16,252 bases of DNA from Echinostoma caproni (lineage: Eukaryota > Platyhelminthes > Trematoda > Plagiorchiida > Echinostomatidae): NCBI GenBank assembly GCA_900618425.1, contig UZAN01045330.1:16651-32902 (forward strand), given 5' to 3'. Shown here in pieces: positions 8,075 to 16,252 of this stretch. The number at the start of each line of letters is the position of its first letter. Positions within the stretch are counted from its first letter, which is position 1. The position numbers and the translations under genes were made by a program. The notes under the pieces were generated by a model that saw nothing but the letters and a program-made list of their open reading frames with translations, had not been told where the DNA came from and did no database searches.

Positions 8075-8536
8075 TTGGTTTCAACTATACACAATTTCAT
8101 CGGATTTCAAAATTTACTCAACAAAACAGTCATTTTTAAGTGCATCCCTTCGTCCAAAATATCCGATCCATTACTACTGAGTATGAACATCAGTCCCATG
8201 TTCGCAAAATTCTCAGACTTATCACTCGTTCTCCGTTCTCGAATTTATATTCATACCTGTCTGATTTGCATACGAGTATCTTGGCTGAACCCGCCCTTTG
8301 CTAATACGTTAGTGTCCGTCAACGAATCTAACCTGTGCGATCAGAATAGAGTTTCCTGTTGCAAGAAAACCGGCGGTGGTGTTGCTACCTACGTAAACAA
8401 CTCGTGGTGTGGCAATTTAGATGTTATTTATTCATACTCAAGCAACGGTATTGATTGTTTATCTCTTCGGGGTCACCCTAAATTCTCCGGACGTAGAAGT
8501 AACCTGTTCACCACACAAATGTGTGTAATAAAAGTA
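8075..8536 (+). pseudogene. Endonuclease domain, N-terminal part, of the retrotransposon
   Basis: The frame reads AKFSDLSLVLRSR, then SWLNPPFANTLVSVN, then GGGVATYVNNSWC and GIDCLSLRGHPKFSG, matching the order of an apurinic-endonuclease-like domain in fluke LINEs. The usual ETWL catalytic block reads VSWL here, so the metal-binding glutamate appears lost. The upstream part, residues 1 to about 40, has no clear similarity. The frame ends where the SINE composite begins, so the domain is physically interrupted. Confidence 0.6.
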
Positions 8537-8550
8537 TAACAAAGTACATA

Positions 8551-8736
8551 TTCAAATGCGATGCAAATGTTTGTGATATGCGACAAAGAGCACTGGACAG
8601 CTGTTTCGTCCTGTTTGAGACTCGTCAGTAGTGCGTACGTTTGTGTCTCTGTCAGGACTCCAACTGCGAACATTTGGGTCGGAACTTCAAACTCTTCCCC
8701 CTGAGCTATACGGTCGACACTTCCATCGCATTTGAA
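8551..8736 (-). repeat. tRNA-derived SINE (S2) with hammerhead core and inverted ends
   Basis: The minus strand carries an A-box-like TATAGCTCAGGGGGAAG (8710-8694), a degenerate B-box AGTTGGAGTCCTG (8665-8653), then CTGACGA (8628-8622), a GUC/GAC stem with loop (8621-8608) and GAAAC (8607-8603). The last three are the conserved core of a type I hammerhead ribozyme; schistosome Sm-alpha SINEs have the same combination. The ends are a 19-bp inverted pair: 8551-8569 against 8718-8736, 17 of 19 matching. Stems I and III could not be closed convincingly. Confidence 0.7.
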
Positions 8737-8739
8737 TGC

Positions 8740-8884
8740 ATTCAACTAGTGGGGAATTTACAATCTCCCGAGGAGTGAAACCCATATCCAAGACCATCAA
8801 TAGTGCCTGGTGCCTCTGAACAATCAAATGGGCTAATCCAAACTTGATACTCAAAATTGATTGAGCCATTCCCACAAGGTAATG
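8740..8884 (+). repeat. Dispersed repeat B, truncated copy 4
   Basis: Read in reverse this matches the 3' part of B2: gcaccaggcactat, atatgggtttcactc and ccccactagttgaatgc correspond to similar strings at 7411-7480, and ccttgtggg corresponds to 7331-7339. It lies exactly between the two oppositely oriented SINE heads S2 and S3. Confidence 0.55.
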
Positions 8885-8885
8885 A

Positions 8886-8985
8886 CCGTCGACCGTGTAT
8901 CTCAGGGGAAGGGGTTTGAAGTCCCAAAACTATTTTTTGTGGTTTGAGTCCTAACAGGGACACAAAACGTATACACTGCTTGATA
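8886..8985 (+). repeat. tRNA-derived SINE (S3), 3'-truncated
   Basis: From gtcgaccgtgtatctcaggg onward this follows the head of S2 closely, with an A-box-like block (8896-8910) and B-box-like GGTTTGAGTCC (8941-8951), then gggacacaaaacgta and actgcttgat. It breaks off where the hammerhead core would begin. Orientation is opposite to S2, with B4 between the two heads. Confidence 0.6.
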
Positions 8986-9060
8986 CCCTAAAAAATATAT
9001 ATTACTCCGTTTTGTACACAAAACACTATCTCGATTTCTTTAACTCAATTTTACCTTTTC

Positions 9061-9345
9061 TTGTGCCACTGGCAGGGGATAATCTGCATATTACTGTGGG
9101 TGACATTAACCATATCTAAACGCGGTCTCTCATTGCTTTTGATATCACGGATTTATGCGTTTCACCGGCCAGAGATAACTGTTTCAGACAGAATTACAAT
9201 AATTTACCCCAAATTCGTCTACCTCTACTTATGTGCACCCGTCCTAACTAGTGACCATCGTATAATTCTTCTGATACCTACCTTCCATCTGTTCAGGCAA
9301 ACTGATTAACTTAAAATCCGTCTTGGTAAAACATTACATGGATGC
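9061..9345 (+). pseudogene. Endonuclease domain, C-terminal part, of the retrotransposon
   Basis: After the inserted repeats the domain resumes. GDINHI (from about 9075, a GDFN-type block with Phe to Ile) is in one frame and CAPVLTSDHRIILLIPTF (near 9230-9285) in another. SDH is the conserved C-terminal catalytic motif of this endonuclease fold and is intact. The change of frame and an in-frame stop after GDINHI show it is not translated as a unit. Confidence 0.6.
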
Positions 9346-9718
9346 ACTCGTCTTCTTCCAAGATCCCTATCCGATGCAGCTTTCTCGTTCTCCTTTGAGC
9401 CTTCATTGAACAACAATGTCACCCTTTTGTCGATAAGATCAATTCCATCTTTGAAATCCGTTGTCCCTTGGAAACCCTATTTCTCTCCTATGGTCGTATT
9501 GTCTCTCTGGAACCCAAAACATTAGGAAGCCACACGAAACACTTCTACAAATCCCGCAACTCACCAATATTCAGATACATTTCAGCATTGATAAAAAGGA
9601 AATTAAGCTCATCGGCTCATTCGATGCAAATTGACTCATATGCATCCACAACAGGTGACATCCATGGAGAATTATTATTGTCTTATGTTGAACGAAGTCC
9701 AGATCAAATAAATGTGCT

Positions 9719-10560
9719 GTGGACGCTGAGAGTACTAATCGTACGGTTATACATCCGAACAGCGATCCTCCAGTCTCAAGGATTCCTGAAGATGCTACTA
9801 ATATAGCCCCGTTTTCGAGAGAAGCGCTTAAACTCCTTCGTCCAACTAAATCATCCACTGGTATCGGTCTTGACGGTCTATCATCATTCCTTCTAAAGTA
9901 TGGTACTTTTGCTCTAGCGGACGCCCTTACTTCTCTCTTCAAAACATCATTTAGCATTTTTTTATCAATGATTACCAGAGACATGTCATGATCATTCCTA
10001 TTCATCACCCTATTCAAATGTCCCAGTCCCACCGCCCTATCCTCATGAGGTCTAAAATTGGCAGAACTTGCCATTCGAACGTTTGTCTGCTTCTTTCAGT
10101 ATCCCCGAAGACATTTTCCAGTTTGCGTATAAATCAAACAGGTCCACTTGGGATGCTGTTGCCGTTATTGTTCATATCATTACTAAATCTCATGACTCAT
10201 CCAAGAACTCTGCAAGGTGTGTTCTTAGATTTTTCATCGGTCTTTGACTCTGTCCCACGTTCCATCCTCCTTCGTGAAATGGAATCATTCGGTTGTCTCA
10301 AGCACCTACTGGCGTGGCTCGTTGACTACTAAACAACCATAACTCACCACACTCGGCTGCGTGTGAAAACAACTAAATCGCTCGAAAACAATACGGGAGT
10401 GTTCCAATGAGCAGTGCCTTCTCCGTCCTTGTTTTCCACCTTCATGAGTGACCTGTCGGAGAATTCTCTAGTCCAATTACCTAAATAGGCTGACCACGTG
10501 GCCCTATGCCAAGCGATTTCTCCAGCAAAATATTGAATATCCACGAATTTTTCTATCTTC
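9719..10560 (+). pseudogene. Reverse transcriptase domain of the retrotransposon, inactivated
   Basis: Conserved blocks occur in order but in three frames: KLLRPTKSSTGIGLDGL and SSFLLKYGTFALADAL (about 9825-9930), EDIFQFAYKSNRSTWDAVAV (from 10107), then VFLDFSSVFDSVPRSILLRE (from 10219), which holds the first catalytic Asp. Next comes GVFQ-stop-AVPSP in place of GVPQGAVLSP, and finally the active-site box at 10486-10497, where YADD reads stop-A-D-H. Loss of the tyrosine codon and the second aspartate means no activity. A stop also follows AWLVDY at 10330. Confidence 0.7.
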
Positions 10561-10659
10561 CTGGACTGCCTTTTACTTTAAGTGATTTGAATGTACTTTA
10601 CTCTCTCTTTCGATCTGTTTATCCCCGTGACCCCCACTCATAAACACTAATCCTCTAAG

Positions 10660-11188
10660 TAGAGTAGGTTCCGTGAAGTGTTTAGGAGTCACCATTGAAA
10701 CACACTTAAAGTGGTCATCCCATATTTATGACTGTGTAAAAAACTGCCTGGATTATCTTTTCAAATTCCAATACTTAGGCAGTTCCACTCTCAACAAAAC
10801 ATCATGTCGCCTTTTGCTTATCAATGCTGTTTTCCTTTTCTTCTTTTTTGTTCCCCGGTGGTTTTCGCTGGATTAATTAAGGCAAACTTCAGGATTCTTC
10901 GTCGCGATTTGTCCATTGGCTATCGTGCTTATTTTATAATCGTCGATGATCTATCTTAAAAGTGGTGTGAACTGCACTTATCCGTATATTGAACAATTGC
11001 TCAGCAAGTCCTCTCCAACCTCCACTCGTCCGTTATATGGCGACCTATCTATTCAGCAGCCTTGGGTGTCAAATGTTTTACTCGGATTACTTTTTTCTTT
11101 CGATGAGATAGTGTGTTTTTTACTGAAATACGGTCATCTGTCTATGCAAAAGTCTATACAAATGCTGTTTCCTGCGCGGCAAAGCTAA
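10660..11188 (+). pseudogene. C-terminal region of the retrotransposon polyprotein
   Basis: The frame contains KCLGVTIETHLKWSSHIYDC and KFQYLGSSTLNKTS, the region after the reverse transcriptase palm in fluke LINEs, where FLG(V/I)...LKWS is typical. After a stop at about 10875 the same frame resumes with LLSKSSPTSTRPLYGDLS up to a stop at 11186-11188, probably the original polyprotein end. Roughly 100 bp of non-coding 3' sequence may follow. Confidence 0.55.
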
Positions 11189-11290
11189 GGCACAGCCGGC
11201 CTTAGTGGTTCAGACAATGACGCCAGTTCATTCACGAAAGGTTTCCTCAGTAAATACTACCAGGAACTATTTCAGTAATTAAAATGGACT

Positions 11291-11582
11291 TAAAATGGCT
11301 TTCTCATTACATGGATCAGCAAAATTTGTTGAGAGTCTAGTGTTGGAGTTATCGAGGTGAACTTTGGTGACTGGGTTGTTTTTCATCAATGGCCTAGCAG
11401 CCACAACCAGTTATGTGTCATCTACAGTCCACCCATCCCTGGCTCAATAACTAGCATAATTGAACGAAACAGAACGCACTCGATTCATTTGATAAACCGA
11501 TATATTTTCTGAACAATCATCGGATATTCGTTGTTAGAAGTATCGTTAAATGAAGAACACCCACAAATAACGTAACATTACA
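11291..11582. other. Non-coding stretch, nothing recognised
   Basis: Sequence between the retrotransposon and the possible exon at 11583. No motif, RNA gene or repeat copy was recognised. If the exon is real, this is intron. Confidence 0.4.
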
Positions 11583-11760
11583 GTAGACATATCTTTCGTG
11601 AGCTCTCAGTTAACAAGCAGACTGAGCGAAGAAGCAATGAACGCTATGGATAAACTGAGAATGAACTGTAGCAATCCTCTGGCAGAGATGCAAGATAATC
11701 GGACGGAATTGAAACGGATTGCACAGGCAGCTACGTGCTTGTTATCCAAGGTGAAACAAC
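11583..11760 (+). CDS. Possible internal exon of an alpha-helical protein
   Basis: Acceptor-like ttacag ends at 11582 (an alternative, ctctcag, ends at 11607). The frame stays open, reading SRLSEEAMNAMDKLRMNC, then NPLAEMQDNRTELKRIAQ and AATCLLSKVKQ. It is amphipathic, rich in Ala, Glu, Lys, Leu and Met and free of Pro after the first helix, which suits a helical bundle or coiled coil. Donor candidates are AAG|GTGAAA at 11751 (phase 0) and CAAC|GTAATT at 11761 (phase 1). The phase-1 donor joins in frame to the segment starting at 12222. I do not recognise the family. An overlapping minus-strand frame is taken as its shadow. Confidence 0.35.
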
Positions 11761-12221
11761 GTAATTCAGTTAGTATACGCTGTACTCTAATTCGAAGCCC
11801 CATTCTAGGCGAAGCGATGGAGACGCAAATTACCGTGGAAACATACCACTGAAAAACAAAACAAATTCAATGCTGTGTTAGAGGACTGTGTGTTGAAAAC
11901 TTATAGCGCAAAATGTGCATCAGGATAGGCTAGCATGTGGTGATTTGGGTCCTCTTTTATTGATGATCCTGGGGACTCCTTCCATTTTTCCTATAAACCA
12001 AACAGGTACCCTGGTGATCTTATCGATTCTTTAGTTCATCATGTGACTTAAGCTGTCGTGAAACAGGATCTGTTTAAGTAAAAGGAAGTAAAATATTTTA
12101 AAGAGGAACTTATCGGTTGGCAATAAGCACACAGTAACACTGTTTTTGAATTCCTTCCTGTAGCAAATCTAAGTTATACGAAGTAAAACTAAGTAAATAG
12201 GTAAGTCACTCACTATTGCAG

Positions 12222-12345
12222 TGGTTTCACACATAGCTGAAACAAATCCCGCCGTAGAGGCCGCCGAGGCTTTCCACCCCTCTATAAAGTGTGTGGGCCA
12301 TTATCGAGGCAGGTTCGCTATCAGATGCTGGCTACAGCAGAAGCG
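12222..12345 (+). CDS. Possible following exon, helical protein
   Basis: A good acceptor (cactattgcag, ending 12221) precedes a frame reading VSHIAETNPAVEAAEAFHPS, which continues in phase 1 from the possible exon at 11583-11760. A strong donor, GTAGGT, lies at 12346; a weaker one, GTTCGC, at 12313. An alternative frame after 12313 reads YQMLATAEAVGIRLHNLFQ and also looks helical, so the exact exon edge is uncertain. About 110 bp downstream an assembly gap (12455-12456) interrupts the sequence. Confidence 0.3.
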
Positions 12346-12450
12346 GTAGGTATTCGTCTGCACAACCTCTTTCAGTGTGTCCAAAAGCAACTTGCGCAAG
12401 CGCTAAAGCTTCCCGGACCTACCCTACCCCCCACACACCATATCACCGGT

Positions 12451-12460
12451 AATTNNAATT
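12451..12460. other. Assembly gap, two Ns with 4-bp duplicated flank
   Basis: NN at 12455-12456 lies between aatt and aatt. The pattern matches the other gap scars, but four bases alone could be chance. Confidence 0.45.
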
Positions 12461-13163
12461 TCAATGAGTGGATGAGTGGACAAACAAATACGTGATCGCG
12501 GTGAATCCGATTACTGGTCTCATGATGAAATTGCTTCTAGAAATCTGTAATTTTATTTTATTTTCCCAAGGCAATTTTATTCCCATATATTGATATATAT
12601 TGAAATGTATTGGCATGAATTCAAATTTATGAAAACCAGCTTGTTTGCCACTCTGTTGTTGTTTTGTTTGCAATGTGTTCCATGGGACTATTTCGACAGA
12701 TAAGTAAGTCATTATGCAAATAGAATCTGACATGAGACTCTAATCACAGGTACATAGTGTTTGTGAAACTGTTGTTCGTACCTCATGTCCAGGCGTCGCT
12801 GAGTGCCGTAAACACTGGCTCTAGTGCAATTTCTCAGTTTCTGTACAACCTCCGATAGTCGGAATTCTCCATTTTTTCTCCGACACTGCTTTCAACTTCC
12901 CAACATCGTTCAACCACTTCATCCAAATGAGCAGCAACTGAAACGCCGAAATAAAGAGCATGGTTGACAGTTCTTCGAACTGAAATGAACTGAACTACAC
13001 TCATGACGGTGGTTGCTCACGACTCATGGTCTGTCAACTGAAGAGCTTGTGATTATAATATTATATGGGAACAGATGAAAATCTACGGAAAGTATACAGG
13101 ACAGAAAATGCAACGGACACCATGAAAGCCGTGTGTCACATTTTGCATTCAAAACGCTTTTAC
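12461..13163. other. Non-coding stretch, nothing recognised
   Basis: An AT-rich low-complexity patch lies at about 12550-12610 (tttattttatttt and tatattgatatatatt). No gene, RNA or repeat copy was recognised in the remainder. Confidence 0.4.
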
Positions 13164-13341
13164 TGATATTCGTTCGAGAACTTTGTAGTGTACACGATAC
13201 CCCGTTGTGCGCTTGCTCCATGCCCGCTGCTTGCAATCTTTACTTGTTGAAATACTGGCTTCAGAGACTCTGATGCTTGTTGAATCGGATGTCGTCACAG
13301 TTTGAGGTTTGCATGCTTTTACACTTTCATAACCAGGCAAA
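13164..13341 (-). CDS. Possible internal exon, Ser/Thr-rich, not recognised
   Basis: On the minus strand an acceptor-like ctag precedes 59 codons beginning LPGYESVKACKPQTVTTSDS and ending TTGYRVHYKVLERIS, followed by a donor-like GTAAAA (plus 13163-13158). The middle is rich in Ser and Thr with Lys/Arg, the end is mixed and well balanced. Length is typical for an exon. There is no recognised domain and no link to the possible minus-strand exon at 6310-6493, about 6.7 kb away. Confidence 0.25.
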
Positions 13342-15514
13342 CTAGTTTTGGTCAGTGATGTATCACGTCACCGATCGAATACGGTCCATCAGAACTACGT
13401 CCAGTTAGAATAAACTGATTTATCCATAAAGAGGGCGTTCGGTCACGTCTCAGTAGATAGGAATTCGTCGGTACGTTAGTTGCAATAGCCATAAGCACGA
13501 TATGGGCAGAGCACGGCTACGGGCACGAACGAATTCCAGGAAATATGACAGTTTTATCAAAAAATTGGATGAATCGTTTCTATAAAATAAAACAGTAATC
13601 ATCAAGCAGAAAAGATAACTTACAACCAGGTGAGCAACCAAATTACAAGGTAACGGTAACAGTCCGTGATTGAAAGAATAGGAACAAGGTCTACTCGGCG
13701 GACAGCTAAGCGTAACAGTAGCGCAGCAGTGAAATTCAACTTGGGTGAGGTTGCGGTACCGTATGGAAACGTTTTCCAACACACTTTAGTTGCGGAATAA
13801 AAAAGCAGATAAGTACGATAGATTTAGGGGAAGAGGAGTAAATGCAAGCAAATCGGAAAGCGATGCCAAAGGACTGAGTTAATCGAAATTATACATATGA
13901 AAGGGCAGCAGTGAAGTAAGGAGTAAAACATTCCTCGATAAATGTGTGGTGTAGATGTATCGTGTATGCCAGTTACGCGGTTCGATCCCTAACGAGGGTA
14001 GGTTCTTACTCGCAAACAAGGCGTTCACAAAATGTGAATGTCAATGGGAAAGTATCGCTATCACAGCATCACGGAAGGATAACTACAACTGCTATAGCCA
14101 ATACGTTGTTAGGAGGCCGTGTCACAATAAAATTTTCAGATGAATATATGGATAAACAATGTATTCCATATATTTCCAAATAAACCCACTCTATCAAGTT
14201 TCGTAAAATGGAAATTAAGACATGCATTTTAGTAGTCTTCTTTCAATATGGATGACGTTTTGCAATACACCGGTTGACACAGTTACATCTAAGGTTAATA
14301 TCTGTAACTTTTTCAGGTCAGGCCGTCACGAATTGGTGATTAAATGGGCATCCTCTGGGAACGCGAGGTTTCAACGAAGCTCGATATTTGATGCTTTAAT
14401 TCTGGTATTGAAAATTTTATTGTACAATGTGTTTCGCATGTGGCTCTGTACATTGAAGGCTGAACATAGATTTTCAAGCTAGTTAAAGCAATACAGTACG
14501 ATTTATTTCTTATGTGTGTTGAGCAATAAACGGATTTCTTTTATTAACGCTGAAATAAAATAATATTATATTTCCCCCTTGGGTGCAATGCACAACTCTC
14601 ATTCATTGTTTACTACTGATTTTCTTGAAAACGTGATTTTGTTTGCTCAATTAGACAAGAATGCTCAACTCCGAGTGTATTGTGATTTAAATCCGCTTAT
14701 ACGATTTGTATATATTTGTGGCTCAATTTGTCTTCGTTGAGGGTGAAACTATGATGTCAAGAAATAGTGTAGTCAATCTTATCCGTGACGAGAAATACTG
14801 TGAAAAATCGAAATCCAGAAATGAAATGGCAATGCATCTATTTTTCAAAGACACTTTGGGTCCCATATTCTTCACGAATTCTTCCGTGAACACATCTGAC
14901 GTGGGAGGAAGTCACTAATTAACAACATAGGTCGCACACTGTACCAACTTTAATTTATTACCCCATAAAGCACCTGGTACCAAGTTGTCATCATTTGTGG
15001 TTCGATCATGAATAACTGTGAGCGTTGTTTCTCATCACCAAAAATCCAGGATCGAGCAGATGTAATCAAGCTGCAAAACGATGATATGAGGATGGGAAGT
15101 GATTCAACAAGAATGAGAACCCACACGACAAAAATGAGCACCGAAGGAAAAAGGATACGATGTCATGTTGTTGCCATCGGCACTGTCGATACAACGCAGT
15201 AGTCCATTCAGTGATTACGGTAAAAAAATTGTAACTTCTGTTAGGTTTCAAATGACTTCAAGTAAGATCTTACTCTCCAGGCGAAATAATGCTCATTCTT
15301 CGCCGGAAACCCTGAGAAATTGTTGATCATTACGAAATATGTAGGCTATCGAATTTGGTGTTATTCAATGGAGCCTCAGGAACCATAAAACTTGCTCACT
15401 AGGCTATTCATGCTCTCGACTGGACCCCCTCAAGCAATAATTTATACCCACGTTCAAGCCTGATCATGTCTAGTTATTGACCCCTCTTGAGGTGATTCGC
15501 TTCCACACCTGACC
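13342..15514. other. Long stretch without a recognised gene
   Basis: Several frames of 60-110 codons occur here (for example 13450-13782 minus, 14222-14482 plus, 14706-14918 plus, 15008-15202 plus), none with a recognised motif. A good acceptor-like ctgtaactttttcag ends at 14316, and the following SGRHELVIKWASSGNARFQ could be an exon, but no clean donor follows. An isolated B-box match, GGTTCGATCCC, lies at 13980-13990 without a convincing A-box. This may be intron or intergenic DNA. Confidence 0.4.
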
Positions 15515-15905
15515 GGTCGAAGTCCATTACCGCCGGATTCGTTTATACGCGTCTAAAGCCCATTCGAACAACAATTAGGAGTACAAAGTTCCCGAGCGGA
15601 CGGATAGTTCGATGCACCATGATCCACTGATAGCATCATCCTCACTCGTAGCACATTCAAAAATTGCTTCTGTCTGTTTACGAAGAAATCGGTTCACTCT
15701 GACTGGACGGGGTTTTTATGAACCATATTCGATCGGTGACGTGTCACGGGAGAAGCACTAATCTCTTTCTGGGGTTCCTAGTAGAACGTATTTGGCTTCA
15801 CCAAATGTTGCTTCGGATTCACCCGAGGTTACTTTGGATATTACTGAATTTACAACAAACTTAAAAGAATTTATCCTGGTTCGATATGAAGTTGAAAAGG
15901 TTCAG
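15515..15905 (-). repeat. Dispersed repeat B, copy 3
   Basis: Landmarks on the plus strand are gaccggtcgaagtccatta, the gtttatacgcgtctaaagcc block, cggttcactctgactgg, gagaagcactaatctc, and atatgaagttgaaaagg at the end. All match B2 in the same order and B1 in reverse. It is the most diverged of the long copies. At the position of the B1 insertion it reads straight through, supporting the empty-site comparison. Confidence 0.55.
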
Positions 15906-16017
15906 TGCCAGCCAACGGACTGACGTTGTGGCAGTCAGCCTATCTACTACCTGGTGGATTCCATAAGTCTCTGGAAGTAGGATGGTTGGTTCGAACAACA
16001 AAAGGCCAGTGCTACCG

Positions 16018-16091
16018 ATGTGGACTTGTAGCTGAGCTATATGGGCGTGAAATGTAAAGCAGCGTAGGCGGTATCCATGCGAGGCTACTGA
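16018..16091 (+). repeat. Degenerate copy of the tRNA-like element at 6137, lacking its T arm
   Basis: After weak similarity in the 5' half (tgtggacttgtagctgagc against tgtggcctcgtggctcagc), agcgtaggcggt, atgc and gaggctactga are shared with the element at 6137. Between atgc and gaggct about 18 bp containing the whole T arm and B-box are absent. It cannot be a functional tRNA. Confidence 0.5.
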
Positions 16092-16252
16092 CATTTACAC
16101 GATTTCATATTGGTCTATCCGGTAGTCATTCACTAATCGTCTTCCACACTTGCACTTTGACTCTACTTCATTTTTCCCTTTTTCTCTAGGCGGACTGATA
16201 AGCTCTATCCTTTACACATTTGGATCTTAACTATCATTTTTTTATTTTGCCT

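Larger units (their letters stand above)
8050..11290 (+). mobile_element. Decayed non-LTR retrotransposon (endonuclease + reverse transcriptase)
   Basis: Fragments of one LINE-like polyprotein appear in the expected order: apurinic-type endonuclease (8196-8536 and about 9060-9300), linker (9440-9620), reverse transcriptase (9790-10560) and a C-terminal thumb/end region (10660-11190). Pieces lie in all three forward frames with many stops, so the copy is dead. The style of the motifs (FLDFSS.FDSVPR, EDIFQFAYKSNRSTWDAV, SDHRII) fits the CR1/Jockey group common in flukes; the exact clade is not settled. It is interrupted at about 8540-8990 by smaller repeats. Both ends are approximate: the 5' end is placed where endonuclease-like sequence fades, the 3' end shortly after the last stop-bounded peptide. 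Confidence 0.75.

Noticed and set aside
9571..10074. Minus-strand frame of 167 codons
   Set aside because: Antisense of the retrotransposon's linker and reverse transcriptase start, which has recognisable motifs on the plus strand.
13980..13990. Perfect B-box-like GGTTCGATCCC as evidence of another tRNA gene
   Set aside because: No A-box at the right distance and no acceptor stem pairing were found.
14317..14482. Possible exon after a good polypyrimidine/AG acceptor at 14316
   Set aside because: No convincing donor, and the peptide becomes hydrophobic and atypical within 35 residues.
15008..15202. ATG-to-stop frame of 64 codons, hydrophilic
   Set aside because: Length is expected by chance in 16 kb; no motif, signal peptide or splice context.

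Overview
The window looks like nuclear DNA of a parasitic flatworm, most likely a digenean trematode. I lean towards an opisthorchiid-type liver fluke, but family level is a guess from memory. Three things support a fluke: a secreted, tyrosine-rich, tandem-repeat protein of the vitelline/eggshell type; tRNA-derived SINEs carrying a hammerhead-like core, as in the schistosome Sm-alpha family; and long intergenic or intronic DNA full of decayed non-LTR retrotransposons. No bacterial operons, RBSs or CRISPR are present.

Layout. 1-1329 (minus): 5' part of an eggshell/vitelline-type gene, cut by the window edge inside three perfect 210-bp repeats, with a TATA-like box, an inverted TTATCGAT dyad and a CCAAT/TCACGTGA block upstream (1366-1600). 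1601-2730: nothing recognised. 2735-2872: tRNA-derived SINE (S1). 3331-4082: an inverted pair of a short unnamed repeat (D). 4700-5250: a larger dispersed repeat (B1) carrying its own nested 118-bp insertion. 6137-6237: tRNA-like sequence split by an assembly gap. 6310-6493 (minus): possible terminal exon. 6611-6846: an 88-bp-arm hairpin. 7075-7570: second B copy. About 8050-11290: a dead endonuclease + reverse transcriptase non-LTR retrotransposon, interrupted at about 8540-8990 by a SINE/B/SINE composite. 11583-12345: two possible exons of a helical protein. 13164-13341 (minus): another possible exon. 15515-15905: third B copy. 16018-16091: degenerate second tRNA-like copy.

Only one gene is convincing, the eggshell-type gene, and it is probably regulated on its own. 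The remainder is repeat turnover: SINEs, B elements and small foldback elements have inserted into each other and into the retrotransposon. The isolated exon-like segments may belong to large-intron host genes on either strand but could not be linked to a named protein.

The four N positions are each flanked by exact direct duplications (7, 8, 19 and 4 bp). These look like unmerged contig overlaps, so local coordinates near them, including the tRNA-like element, are inflated by the duplicated bases.
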